From Trichormus sp. M33_DOE_039 (GTDB lineage: Bacteria > Cyanobacteriota > Cyanobacteriia > Cyanobacteriales > Nostocaceae), in assembly GCA_015296085.1 (NCBI GenBank), contig DVDT01000112.1:17404-81403 (forward strand): 64,000 nucleotides of DNA, written 5' to 3'. Below the pieces are notes generated by a model. The model searched no databases. It was not told where the DNA came from and worked only from the letters and a program-made list of their open reading frames with translations. Below are positions 1 through 8,341 of this stretch, piece after piece (positions within the stretch are counted from its first letter, which is position 1; each line of letters starts with the position of its first letter). The position numbers were made by a program, and so were the translations under genes.

Positions 1-1354
1 CGAAATCGAAACCGCCTTACAGCAACACCCCGCTATTCGTGCTGTTGCTGTCTCAGCAGTAGGTAAGCAACGGGATGAGAAGCAACTAGTAGCTTATATA
101 GTTTTGGAGCAGGAACAAGCGATTACTTCCACAGAATTGCGTAACTACCTCCAACAGAAGTTACCAGAATACATGATTCCCTCACTGTTCATGTTTATGG
201 ACAGCTTACCCCTGTCATCTAACGGTAAAGTAGATCGCCGTGCTTTACCTGACCCAGAACAAAACCAAGGGGATTTAGGGGCAATTGTCACACCCAGAGA
301 CAGCTTAGAGTTACAACTAGTGCAGATTTGGCGGGAAATATTGAACTTGCCAGAGGTCGGTATTACTAATAATTTCTTTGAATTGGGTGGAACTTCTATT
401 CAAGCTGTGCGTTTGATGACCCAGATTCACAAACTCTTTGGGCAGAATTTACCCTTATCTACGCTGTTCCAAGGCGGTACGGTTGAACATTTAGCCCAGA
501 CTTTGCGCACATCCTCGGATAGTTCTCTCCCTTGGTCACCTTTAGTCAGTATCCAGTCCTCCGGTTCTCAGCCGCCTTTCTTCTGCGTCCATCCGGCTGG
601 CGGTAATGTACTGTGCTACATGGATCTCTCCCGTCAGTTGGGTGTAGATCAGCCTTTCTACGGTTTGCAAGCTGCGGGAATGGATGGGGAACAACCACCG
701 TTCACCACTATCGAAGATATGGCTGCTTACTATATTGATGCCATCCGCACCGTGCAACCACAAGGCCCATATTCTATTGGCGGTTGGTCTTTTGGCGGCA
801 TTGCAGCCTTTGAAATAGCCCAGCAATTGCGCCAACAAGGTCAAGAAGTGAATATGCTGGCACTTATCGACTGTCCTGCGCCCTTAACTTGTGAAGATTT
901 GGACGAAGCCACCTTGGCCGCTTGGTTTATCCAAGATTTGGAAGGTCGATTTGATGTTGATGCTACTAGATTGCAGCATTTGCAGCGATTGGATACAGCA
1001 CAACAATTAAATTACATCCTAGAACAAGCTAGATTACTACATTTAGTCCCACCAGATGCCGGAGTCGAACAAGTAAATTTCTTGTTTGAAGTATTTAAGT
1101 GTAATATGCGAGCGATCGAACACTACACACCAAATCCATACGAAGGACTAGCAACACTACTCAGGGCAGAAAATCAACCGCCAGAAAACCCCACTGACCC
1201 TGCTTTGGGTTGGCATAAATTACTCACTCATCTAGAGGTGCGTTGGATTCCCGGCAATCACTACACAATGGTTAGAGAACCCGATGTACAAACATTAGCC
1301 ACACAATTAAGAGCTTGTTTGGCAGTTATGAAAAATTGGCAACCAGGAAGATAA
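1..1354 (+). CDS. Nonribosomal peptide synthetase, C-terminal part (A end, carrier protein, thioesterase); partial at window edge
   Basis: The frame is open from base 2, so this is the 3' end of a gene that begins before the window; the first in-window ATG (104) is not a real start. In order: the end of an adenylation domain with the A10 motif NGKVDRRALP, a peptidyl carrier domain whose phosphopantetheine serine lies in LGGTS, and a type I thioesterase with nucleophile motif GWSFGG and a late GNHY histidine. The terminal thioesterase marks this as the last module, releasing the peptide product. The genes that follow (methyltransferase-like, DevB/DevC-like) point the same way and may modify or export the product; that link is inference. 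The product cannot be named because the specificity region is outside the window. Confidence 0.93.
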   Translation, partial: EIETALQQHPAIRAVAVSAVGKQRDEKQLVAYIVLEQEQAITSTELRNYLQQKLPEYMIPSLFMFMDSLPLSSNGKVDRRALPDPEQNQGDLGAIVTPRDSLELQLVQIWREILNLPEVGITNNFFELGGTSIQAVRLMTQIHKLFGQNLPLSTLFQGGTVEHLAQTLRTSSDSSLPWSPLVSIQSSGSQPPFFCVHPAGGNVLCYMDLSRQLGVDQPFYGLQAAGMDGEQPPFTTIEDMAAYYIDAIRTVQPQGPYSIGGWSFGGIAAFEIAQQLRQQGQEVNMLALIDCPAPLTCEDLDEATLAAWFIQDLEGRFDVDATRLQHLQRLDTAQQLNYILEQARLLHLVPPDAGVEQVNFLFEVFKCNMRAIEHYTPNPYEGLATLLRAENQPPENPTDPALGWHKLLTHLEVRWIPGNHYTMVREPDVQTLATQLRACLAVMKNWQPGR

Positions 1355-1419
1355 GTTTTGAGCAGGGAATAGGAAATAAAAATTCAGGCAGTACTGAATG
1401 AGAGATTGATAGTTATGGA

Positions 1420-1436
1420 GTGGGTATTTTGCCCAC
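1420..1436. repeat. Short GTGGG/CCCAC hairpin after the NRPS gene
   Basis: Five Watson-Crick pairs plus one G-T pair around an ATTTT loop, 66 bases after the NRPS stop. There is no clean T-run, so it may be a dispersed palindromic repeat rather than a terminator. The rest of 1355-1568 shows no gene. Confidence 0.4.
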
Positions 1437-1568
1437 CCAAACATCAAAAAAGCAAAATTTTTATGCCACAAAATCATTCAGCCAATATTCAACAACAGAA
1501 TTAATTTCCTCTCACTTCCTATGATTTTTCTACCTCTTACCTTTCCATCACGTTTTAGGAGTTAATTT

Positions 1569-2252
1569 GTGCAACTAATCACACAATTTCCATTAGCAAT
1601 AACTTTTCCAGCGCAACTACCAGATGTAGATGTTAAAGCTATTATTTGTTTAGTCCATTCTCTTTATTGGCTATTAATTGTGAATGCGTCCATCATCAGA
1701 CGACGCAAACTAAATCAACCAGAGTCATTTGTTGACCCATCGACCAGAGAACCGGTTGCACAAGAATCATCTATTACCCCACAAGGCCCACCAGCATTGT
1801 TTCTCACCAGTGCTACCTACGGTATTTTCTATATTTTGTTAGCGATTTGGTGGGTAAACCCTAATAATTTAGGATTTTTGGTGTTTCAGCCAACTCTACC
1901 AATTCAAGCTTTAGGAATTGCTGTTCTTTGTTTAGCATTAGTAGTGAAAGTATGGGCTTTCTGGGTGTTCCGCAGTTGGCGGTTATTTCCTCACATCGAT
2001 CCTGGTCATCAACTCGTAACTAAAGGCCCTTATAGTTTTGTTAGACACCCTCTTTATTTCGCTTTTCAACTACTGTTTTTCGGCTCATTTTTGATTGCCC
2101 CCAGACTAGGATTTTTACTGCAAGTAATTGCTAATTTCCTAGCTCATGATTTTCGTTGCCGAGTTGAAGAAAAAATCTTAACTCAAGCTTTTGATAGTGC
2201 ATACAAGTCATATAAAAAACGTACACGTCGTTTGTTACCTTGGGTGTATTAA
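1569..2252 (+). CDS. Membrane-bound methyltransferase of the isoprenylcysteine/phospholipid methyltransferase type
   Basis: A 227-residue integral membrane protein with several hydrophobic segments. The C-terminal half carries the family signature GPYSFVRHPLY followed by a hydrophobic stretch and a late acidic/basic segment (VEEKIL ... YKSYKKRTRRLLPW), as in ICMT/PEMT-like enzymes that methylate lipids or prenylated groups with S-adenosylmethionine. The GTG start at 1569 is chosen because a clear AGGAG ribosome binding site (1557-1561) lies 7 bases upstream. It sits between an NRPS end and an exporter pair on the same strand, so methylation of an exported lipid or peptide is possible, but the substrate is unknown. 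Confidence 0.75.
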   Translation: MQLITQFPLAITFPAQLPDVDVKAIICLVHSLYWLLIVNASIIRRRKLNQPESFVDPSTREPVAQESSITPQGPPALFLTSATYGIFYILLAIWWVNPNNLGFLVFQPTLPIQALGIAVLCLALVVKVWAFWVFRSWRLFPHIDPGHQLVTKGPYSFVRHPLYFAFQLLFFGSFLIAPRLGFLLQVIANFLAHDFRCRVEEKILTQAFDSAYKSYKKRTRRLLPWVY

Positions 2253-2268
2253 TTAAGTGTAAAGGTCT

Positions 2269-2309
2269 AAGGGTGTAAGTAAAATCAATGGTTTTGCAAT
2301 TACACCCTT
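2269..2309 (+). terminator. Stem-loop between methyltransferase and DevB-like gene
   Basis: AAGGGTGTAA (2269-2278) pairs perfectly with TTACACCCTT (2300-2309); the 21-base loop can pair further. It follows the methyltransferase stop by 16 bases. No strong T-run, so termination may be partial; it could also be an mRNA processing or stability element. Confidence 0.45.
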
Positions 2310-2360
2310 TACCCTGACTTTAAATTTTTGATGGTAGATTGTACAGATTGTAATTAAACT

Positions 2361-3674
2361 ATGAAATATCAGTTATTTACCAAAAATCTAAATTTGAGAA
2401 TTATCTTAATTTTAGGCACTGCGGCTATAGTTGTTAGTGCGACTTCTATTTATTTTGCATTTAATGGCCAGTTAGAAAGCCAAAAGCGATCGCAGCAAGC
2501 AGCCGCAGCCGATAATCAGCGAAATCGGGTGATTCCTGGTGCTGTTGCTGCTAGAGGTTTTCTTGAACCCAAGGGAGAGGTAATTCAGCTATCTGCGCCT
2601 ACTTCTATTCAAGGCGAAGGTACACGAGTTATTAAATTACTGGTTAAACAAGGCGACAAAATCAAAGCTGGTACAATAGTTGCAATTCTAGATAATGAAA
2701 ACCGTCTGCAAGCTGCATTACAAGAGGCGAAAACGAGAGTTAAAGTTGCCCAAGCTAGACTAAATCAAACCAAAGCTGGGGCGAAGACAGGAGATATTAA
2801 CGCTCAAGCTGCAAGATATCAACAAAGTAGGGCGGAATTAGAAGGACAAATCACAACCCAAAGAGCAACAATTGCTAATTTAGAAGCCCAGTTACAAGGT
2901 GAGAAAAATACTCAAGCAGCGACAATCAAACGGATTCAAGCTGAGTTACAGTATGCTCAAACTGAGTGCGATCGCTATAATTCTTTGTATCAAGGGGGAG
3001 TAGTTTCTGCTTCTCAAAAAGATAGTACTTGTCTACAAAACAATACTGTGCAAGAGCAACTAGCAGAAGCCCAGTCTAATTTACAAAGAATTATTAGTAC
3101 TAGGACTGAACAAATCAAAGAAGCTAAAGCTAATCTTAACCGCACGTTGGCTACTTTACAAAAGCAAATTGAAGAAGCGAAAGCTACTCTCAATGCCACA
3201 GCAGAAGTACGTCCTGTAGATGTCAGCGTGGCACAATCAGAGCTAGAAAATGCCCGTGCTGCTGAAAAGAAAGCTCTAGCAGATTTAGACCTAGCTTATA
3301 TCAAAGCCCCAACCAATGGACAAATTTTAAAAATTCATACTTGGCCAGGCGAAACTATTAGCAATGATGGCATTGTCGAGTTAGGTCAAACTGAGCAAAT
3401 GTATGCGACAGCCGAAGTTTACGAAACCGATATTAGTAAAGTTCGAGTTGGTCAATCAGCAACTATTACTAGTGGCGGAATCGTTGGAGAACTTCAAGGT
3501 AAGGTCGATGAAGTGGGTTTAAAAATTGGTGTACCTAATGTTTTAGGCACAGATCCAGTCGCTAATGCAGACACCAGAGTTGTTGAAGTTAAAATTCGTT
3601 TGTCTCCAACCGATAGCCAAAAAGTTGCTGACTTAACTAATTTAGAAGTTAACGTGATGATTGACACCAAATAA
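2361..3674 (+). CDS. DevB/HlyD-type membrane fusion protein of an ABC exporter
   Basis: 437 residues: short cytoplasmic N-terminus, one transmembrane segment (about residues 14-33), a biotinyl-lipoyl-like half (GTRVIKLLVKQGDKIKAGT), a long alpha-helical coiled-coil hairpin rich in Gln, Ala and Glu (about 110-300), the second lipoyl half (DLDLAYIKAPTNGQIL, GETI) and a beta-barrel end. This is the periplasmic adaptor of DevBCA-type exporters, which in heterocystous cyanobacteria export envelope glycolipids and other lipids through a TolC-like channel. It is followed at once by a DevC-like permease but by no DevA-like ATPase, so the ATPase must be supplied from elsewhere. Confidence 0.88.
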   Translation: MKYQLFTKNLNLRIILILGTAAIVVSATSIYFAFNGQLESQKRSQQAAAADNQRNRVIPGAVAARGFLEPKGEVIQLSAPTSIQGEGTRVIKLLVKQGDKIKAGTIVAILDNENRLQAALQEAKTRVKVAQARLNQTKAGAKTGDINAQAARYQQSRAELEGQITTQRATIANLEAQLQGEKNTQAATIKRIQAELQYAQTECDRYNSLYQGGVVSASQKDSTCLQNNTVQEQLAEAQSNLQRIISTRTEQIKEAKANLNRTLATLQKQIEEAKATLNATAEVRPVDVSVAQSELENARAAEKKALADLDLAYIKAPTNGQILKIHTWPGETISNDGIVELGQTEQMYATAEVYETDISKVRVGQSATITSGGIVGELQGKVDEVGLKIGVPNVLGTDPVANADTRVVEVKIRLSPTDSQKVADLTNLEVNVMIDTK

Positions 3675-3727
3675 CTCTAATTTAGGCAAATCTTTTATTG
3701 ATCAAATTCATATTTACAATATACGAT

Positions 3728-4900
3728 ATGATGTTTCGTAAAATACCAGTATCTTGGTTACAATTGAGATATCAAAAAGGACGGTTAATTGTTGCTCTTT
3801 TAGGAGTTGTTTTTGCTGTAGTTATTGTATTTATTCAACTAGGCATTCGGGATGCTTTATTTGATAGTGCTGTTCGTCTACATCAAGGTTTGCAGGGGGA
3901 TTGTTTTTTAATTAGTCCTCGTTCTACCGCTTTAATTGCGATGGAAAGTTTTCCAGAACGGCGTTTATCTCAATCTTTAGCATTTACAGAAGTTGATTAT
4001 GTTGCACCGATATATTTAGGTTTTGGTCAATGGAAAAATCCCGAAACTAAAAACTATTGGCGTAATATTTTTGTGATTGGTTTTGATATTCGTTATCAGG
4101 TGGTAGATTTTCCTGGGGTTGCTGAAAATATTGCTCAACTCAAAATCCCAAATGTAGTTTTATTTGACCGTAGTTCTCGTGCTGAATTTGGGCCTGTAGT
4201 CGCAGATTTTGAGCAACAGGGGAGTGTAGAAACAGAAATTGGCAACCGTTCTTCAAATCGTCGGGTGAAGGTAGCAGGATTATTTAGTCTAGGGACATCT
4301 TTTGGTTCTGATGGCAATTTAGTTACTAGTCATCTGAACTTTTTGCGGATTTTTGCTACACGTTCTCAAGGCTTTATTGATGTTGGTTTAATTAAGTTAA
4401 AAGCAGGTAATAACCCTCAAGAGTTTGCAGAGAAATTAAAAAAAGTTTTACCTCAAGATGTCAAGGTATTATCCAAAGAGCAATTTATTGCTTTTGAAAA
4501 AAATTATTGGCAGACTAGCACAGCCATTGGGTTTATATTTAACTTGGGAGTGGGATTAGGTATTGTTGTAGGCATTGTAGTTGTATATCAAATTTTGTAC
4601 ACTAATGTTTCTGAACACTTACCTCAATATGCCACTTTAAAAGCTATGGGTTACAGACAGCGATATCTTTTATCTGTGGTCTTGCAACAAGCATTTTTTA
4701 TTGCCATTCTAGGATACATACCAGGATTTTTAATCTCTATGATTCAGTATGAGTTTGCTAAAGGTGCAACACTCTTACCGATCGCAATGACAATAGATAG
4801 AGCTAGTTTTGTACTAGTAGCAACTATTATTATGTGTTTTATCTCTGGTGCGACAGCAGTGAGAAAATTAAAACAAGCAGATCCAGCAGATATTTTTTAA
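3728..4900 (+). CDS. DevC-type ABC exporter permease (FtsX/MacB-like)
   Basis: 390 residues from ATG 3728 (a second ATG follows at 3731); the longer frame starts with an unsupported TTG at 3698. The N-terminus FRKIPVSWLQL followed by a transmembrane helix is typical of DevC. A large periplasmic domain follows, then three C-terminal transmembrane helices of the FtsX fold, including the ATLKAMGYR motif that contacts the ATPase. It lies 53 bases after the DevB-like gene and ends at a bidirectional terminator, so the transcript carries permease and adaptor only. Role inferred: lipid or peptide export with an ATPase encoded elsewhere. Confidence 0.87.
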   Translation: MMFRKIPVSWLQLRYQKGRLIVALLGVVFAVVIVFIQLGIRDALFDSAVRLHQGLQGDCFLISPRSTALIAMESFPERRLSQSLAFTEVDYVAPIYLGFGQWKNPETKNYWRNIFVIGFDIRYQVVDFPGVAENIAQLKIPNVVLFDRSSRAEFGPVVADFEQQGSVETEIGNRSSNRRVKVAGLFSLGTSFGSDGNLVTSHLNFLRIFATRSQGFIDVGLIKLKAGNNPQEFAEKLKKVLPQDVKVLSKEQFIAFEKNYWQTSTAIGFIFNLGVGLGIVVGIVVVYQILYTNVSEHLPQYATLKAMGYRQRYLLSVVLQQAFFIAILGYIPGFLISMIQYEFAKGATLLPIAMTIDRASFVLVATIIMCFISGATAVRKLKQADPADIF

Positions 4901-4914
4901 TCCCATGCGCAAAC

Positions 4915-4962
4915 AATCAGAACCCCAAATTCTTTAAAGATTTGAGGTTCTGATTCTTTTCT
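4915..4962. terminator. Bidirectional intrinsic terminator between convergent genes
   Basis: AATCAGAACC (4915-4924) pairs with GGTTCTGATT (4946-4955), extended inward by CAAAT/ATTTG, and is followed by a T-rich tract. It separates the DevC-like gene from the converging SRPBCC gene. Confidence 0.8.
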
Positions 4963-4991
4963 ATTTTCACAAGTAATAGACGTACAATTAA

Positions 4992-5441
4992 CTAGTCTGG
5001 TGTTCTTTCTAAGTATCTATTTCTGCGACTTTCAGCCTCTGCTATTTCTCTAATATTTTCCATTACTCCAGGTAAGACTTGTTTAAATTTATTACCTAAT
5101 AGCCAACCAAATAAAAATGCCAATAAGCCTTTAAATGATACTTCATGGGTAAAGTATACATTCCCTTCTTCAATCGTCAGGTAACGACGAACATTTAAAT
5201 GGCACAATGGCAGTTGAACTGTGAATGTATAACTCTTTCCGGGAGTAAATTGGGTAATGGTAAATTTAGAAGTTGTCCCTGTTTTGGGAACTAACTTACC
5301 TGTTGCACCCAACTTAAAAGGACTCTCAAGATATGAATCATGGAGTTCAGTATCCCATACTGACCAACTATTAACATCAGTCCAAATTTCCCAGATTTTT
5401 TCAGGGGTGGCGGAGGTTTCGAGGGTGTTGCTGAACTTCAT
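4992..5441 (-). CDS. SRPBCC (START/Bet v1-like) family protein
   Basis: 149 residues. The opening pattern (FSNTLETSATPEKIWEIWTDVNSWSVWDTEL) and the later beta strands (TITQFTPGKSYTFTVQLPLC) are those of the polyketide-cyclase/dehydrase SRPBCC superfamily, which forms a hydrophobic ligand pocket. No catalytic residues can be assigned and no ligand is implied by the neighbours. It is transcribed away from the YdhR/TetR intergenic region. Confidence 0.75.
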   Translation of the reverse strand: MKFSNTLETSATPEKIWEIWTDVNSWSVWDTELHDSYLESPFKLGATGKLVPKTGTTSKFTITQFTPGKSYTFTVQLPLCHLNVRRYLTIEEGNVYFTHEVSFKGLLAFLFGWLLGNKFKQVLPGVMENIREIAEAESRRNRYLERTPD

Positions 5442-5490
5442 AGTTTGACTCTCTTATTGCATACATTATAAATCAAAAGTCGATGACTTT

Positions 5491-5931
5491 TTAGTTGTTG
5501 AAAATAGGGCCTCTTGTAATTTTTGTGGCATCTTCAAGAATACTGAACTTTTTGACCACAATATTACTAATCATCGGGTTATTTCCCATACCCACAAAGA
5601 AAACATTTTCGAGGTAGTTATTCATAGCATTTTCATTTTCAAATAGATAGAAACCACTAGCCTCTTTTTTGCTTTCATCAATTGACCAAATTTTCCAACG
5701 TAATCCTGATGCTCTAGCAACGCGGGGTGCAACATTCTTCATCTGTTTTCTAAATTCAGATGTAGAACCGTTGTATCTGAAATTAATCTGAAGAATGCGA
5801 TTGGCAGTTGATTGATTTGTTTGACCTTGAGCCAAAATATTTTGCGAAGTAACGCTAGTCGAACCAGCAAAAAATCCTGCTATCCCAACTGTACCAACGA
5901 GCAAAATTGAGCGAAACAATTTCTCTAGCAT
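5491..5931 (-). CDS. YdhR-like (dimeric alpha/beta-barrel) protein with N-terminal signal
   Basis: 146 residues from ATG 5931; a longer reading begins with TTG at 5961 and is less likely because the signal sequence MLEKLFRSILLVGTVGIAGF starts here and AAAGG lies just upstream. After the signal peptide a segment GLRWKIWSIDESKKEASGFY plus FENENAMNNYLE matches the YdhR putative mono-oxygenase family (small ferredoxin-like fold). An exported member is unusual, since family members are normally cytoplasmic. It is divergent from a TetR regulator and may be its target. Confidence 0.7.
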   Translation of the reverse strand: MLEKLFRSILLVGTVGIAGFFAGSTSVTSQNILAQGQTNQSTANRILQINFRYNGSTSEFRKQMKNVAPRVARASGLRWKIWSIDESKKEASGFYLFENENAMNNYLENVFFVGMGNNPMISNIVVKKFSILEDATKITRGPIFNN

Positions 5932-6002
5932 ATTTTTTGCCTTTTGATTAAGATTTGGCAATCTTTCAGAGACGAAGGACTCAGTTGTTGTGAGAACGTA
6001 TT

Positions 6003-6048
6003 ATATTGACAATGCCAATATGACATTAAATATTTACACTGTCAATAT
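6003..6048. promoter_or_regulatory. Inverted repeat, candidate TetR operator
   Basis: ATATTGACA (6003-6011) and TGTCAATAT (6040-6048) are perfect inverted copies 28 bases apart. The pair lies between the divergent YdhR-like gene and the TetR gene; the second arm overlaps the TetR start. TTGACA in the left arm could also be a -35 box. This is where an autoregulating TetR protein would be expected to bind. Confidence 0.5.
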
Positions 6049-6661
6049 GATCAAATCTAAAGATAAGTACCATCATGGTAATTTACGTAACACTTTAATT
6101 GAAATTGCTACAGAACTTTTAGCAGAGGACGGCGCACATTCTCTGAGTTTGCGGAAGATTGCTCAAAAGGCAGGAGTCAGTCATAATGCACCATATATGC
6201 ACTTTACAGATAAAGAAGCGGTGCTAGCTGCGATCGCAGAAGCAGGTTTTCGGTTGCTATCTGTAGAAGTGGAAACAGCGATTAACCAAGTTAAAAAAGA
6301 TACTGAAAAACAATTGATTGCTGCTAGCTGTGCATATGTCAATTTTGCATTAGCTCATCCACATCATCTACAAGTGATGTTTCGTCATTACGATGCGGAA
6401 AAATATCCTAATCTGATTCAGATATCTCAAGCATCCCTTGATCAGTTATTGAAAATTGTTGAAGCAGGACAGAAGAACGGTAGCCTAATTGCAGGTAATC
6501 CCCATGAAATTACCAAGACGATTTGGGCTTTAGTACATGGTGTAGCAGCACTTTCTATTGCTTATGAATCAAAGATGATGCTTTCAGACAAAAATTCTAC
6601 AGAAGAAGTAGTAAATACATTTGTCCAACTTCTACTGAATGGGTTAAGTAAGGGTGTGTAG
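6047..6661 (+). CDS. TetR/AcrR family transcriptional regulator
   Basis: 204 residues from ATG 6047; two earlier in-frame starts (GTG 5990, ATG 6020) would add a tail not seen in the family. The N-terminal helix-turn-helix is clear: HGNLRNTLIEIATELL, then LSLRKIAQKAGVSHNAPYMHF. A helical ligand/dimer domain fills the rest. It probably represses its own gene and the divergent YdhR-like gene through the inverted repeat at the promoter. No ribosome binding site is visible before ATG 6047, so the start is likely rather than certain. Confidence 0.88.
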   Translation: MIKSKDKYHHGNLRNTLIEIATELLAEDGAHSLSLRKIAQKAGVSHNAPYMHFTDKEAVLAAIAEAGFRLLSVEVETAINQVKKDTEKQLIAASCAYVNFALAHPHHLQVMFRHYDAEKYPNLIQISQASLDQLLKIVEAGQKNGSLIAGNPHEITKTIWALVHGVAALSIAYESKMMLSDKNSTEEVVNTFVQLLLNGLSKGV

Positions 6662-6793
6662 CAGTATGAGAATTTAAAACATTTTATAAGAGAAGTTTGA
6701 TAATGAAGGTAGGAAGCAGAAGGAAAGTTTCACGCCAAAGATGAAAGATATTTCTTCCCCTGTACCCCCATTATCACCCACTTATTTGCCCAA

Positions 6794-7993
6794 TTATTTC
6801 AACAGCAAGTAATATATAGAACCAGTAGTGACTGTAATGCCGGCGCGATCGCCTGCTAAGTCACCATAGCCTAAGAAATAATCAACTCTGCCAGGGCCTT
6901 TAATAGCACTGCCTGTATCTTGATCTAAAACAAAGCGGCTAACTCGGCGATTGACCAATTTCTTACCGCGTTCAGGATAGGGGAATGTGCCATTAATTAC
7001 AGCTAAAGCACCTGGAGGCATGATGGATTTATCTGTAGCCACGGAACGTTCTGGTACTAGCGGGACGCTAATACTACCTGTAGCCGGTTCACCTTTGGTT
7101 TCTTTGAAAAATATGAAGCGTTCCCAACGTGGCAAATAATTATCCATTGATTGGGGATTTTTCTGAAAATAGCGAATAATCCCTGGCATATTCAATTCTT
7201 CTTTAGAAAGTTTGCCATCTTGAAACAGCAATTTACCAATACTCGTCCAAGGGTAATCCGTGCCGCGCACAAATCCGACACTGGTTTGAGTTCCATCAGT
7301 TAGCCGGAGTTTGGCTGAACCTTGGATATGAATCATGTATGCTTGAAAGCGATCGCGTAACCAAAACATTTCTAATCCTTTTAAACGGCTTTTATTCCCC
7401 AGTAAGCCGTCTATCCCTTCTAATTCCACTCGTTTGGGGTGGGGTTGAGACCACTGCTCAAAATCTGCGGGTAGGCGATAAATGGGATATTTGTATTGTG
7501 CTGTGCGGGTGCGACTAGCTTGATAAATCGGTGCATAGTAGGCAGTAAACTTGACATTACCTTGACCATCATCACCCACTGACTTATAAAAAGCGAACTC
7601 ACGCTTGACAGATGCTTGCAGTTGTGCGGGTGATTTCGCTGTAGCTACCAATTGGCGAAACCTTCTTAAACTGCGGCGTACTCGATCGATGGTAATTTCT
7701 TTGATGGGGTAATTATTATAGGTGGCGATCGCTTTGTCTGTGTTTAAATAACTCAAACTATTGTCAATTGATTTGATTAGAGATTGGCGATCGCTTTTTA
7801 AACTGCCATGACCTGAAAACAGTTGCTCATCCCAAGCCAAGCAAGCACGCGCAGGTTTACAGTTTGTGCCAATATCAACCAGTTTTAAAGGTGCTGGGGG
7901 TGCTGTTGGCGATACCTGACTGACAGCAATCGGTAACGGCTGAAAAAGAGTAATTCCCAAACTCAAGGAAAATAAAGCCAGTGTTTTTCTCAT
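6794..7993 (-). CDS. mltA: Membrane-bound lytic murein transglycosylase A (MltA)
   Basis: 399 residues with an N-terminal signal peptide (MRKTLALFSLSLGITLFQ) and no clear lipobox. The MltA domain holds FTAYYAPIYQASRT and FWLRDRFQAYMIHIQGSAKL; the C-terminal 3D domain holds the catalytic region DQDTGSAIKGPGRVDYFLGYG. The enzyme cleaves peptidoglycan glycan strands to 1,6-anhydro-muropeptides in the periplasm. It stands alone on this strand. Confidence 0.92.
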   Translation of the reverse strand: MRKTLALFSLSLGITLFQPLPIAVSQVSPTAPPAPLKLVDIGTNCKPARACLAWDEQLFSGHGSLKSDRQSLIKSIDNSLSYLNTDKAIATYNNYPIKEITIDRVRRSLRRFRQLVATAKSPAQLQASVKREFAFYKSVGDDGQGNVKFTAYYAPIYQASRTRTAQYKYPIYRLPADFEQWSQPHPKRVELEGIDGLLGNKSRLKGLEMFWLRDRFQAYMIHIQGSAKLRLTDGTQTSVGFVRGTDYPWTSIGKLLFQDGKLSKEELNMPGIIRYFQKNPQSMDNYLPRWERFIFFKETKGEPATGSISVPLVPERSVATDKSIMPPGALAVINGTFPYPERGKKLVNRRVSRFVLDQDTGSAIKGPGRVDYFLGYGDLAGDRAGITVTTGSIYYLLLK

Positions 7994-8101
7994 GTTTGAT
8001 GTTATCCCATCTGCACATCTTTGAGATGTTTTTTATCACAGACTAAGACCTTTGCTTCAAACTTTAGTTTCCGTCTCGATATTTAATGGCGAGTTGTTTA
8101 A

Positions 8102-8132
8102 CCAAACCTAAATACTAAGTATTGATGTTTGG
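8102..8132. repeat. Small inverted repeat upstream of the small ORF and rsgA
   Basis: CCAAAC (8102-8107) pairs with GTTTGG (8127-8132), enclosing a second short palindrome AATAC-TAA-GTATT. Position upstream of two + strand start sites allows a regulatory role, but no family is recognised. Confidence 0.3.
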
Positions 8133-8204
8133 GTGTCAAATTCTTTGGGAATGAGCTAATGTAGTCATGTAGATTATTCCTGTAGCACGCTAAGGAGAAA
8201 AAAT

Positions 8205-8282
8205 ATGACTGCGTTTGTTGCTGTCGGGGTTACTTTCACCATTTCTATCCAAACTACACAAAGCACAGTCTTGCAGGAATAA
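8205..8282 (+). CDS. Possible 25-residue small protein or leader peptide upstream of rsgA
   Basis: ATG 8205 is preceded by an excellent AAGGAG (8192-8197) at 7 bases. The frame reads MTAFVAVGVTFTISIQTTQS plus five residues to TAA, a hydrophobic then polar peptide. It ends 59 bases before the preferred rsgA start. The strength of the ribosome binding site is the only real support; conservation cannot be judged here. It could be a leader peptide or a small membrane peptide. Confidence 0.4.
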   Translation: MTAFVAVGVTFTISIQTTQSTVLQE

Positions 8283-8341
8283 ATCTCAAGTCCTCTGTGT
8301 AGCTTTGTGTGGCAAAAGCAACACACATCGAGGAAATATCA

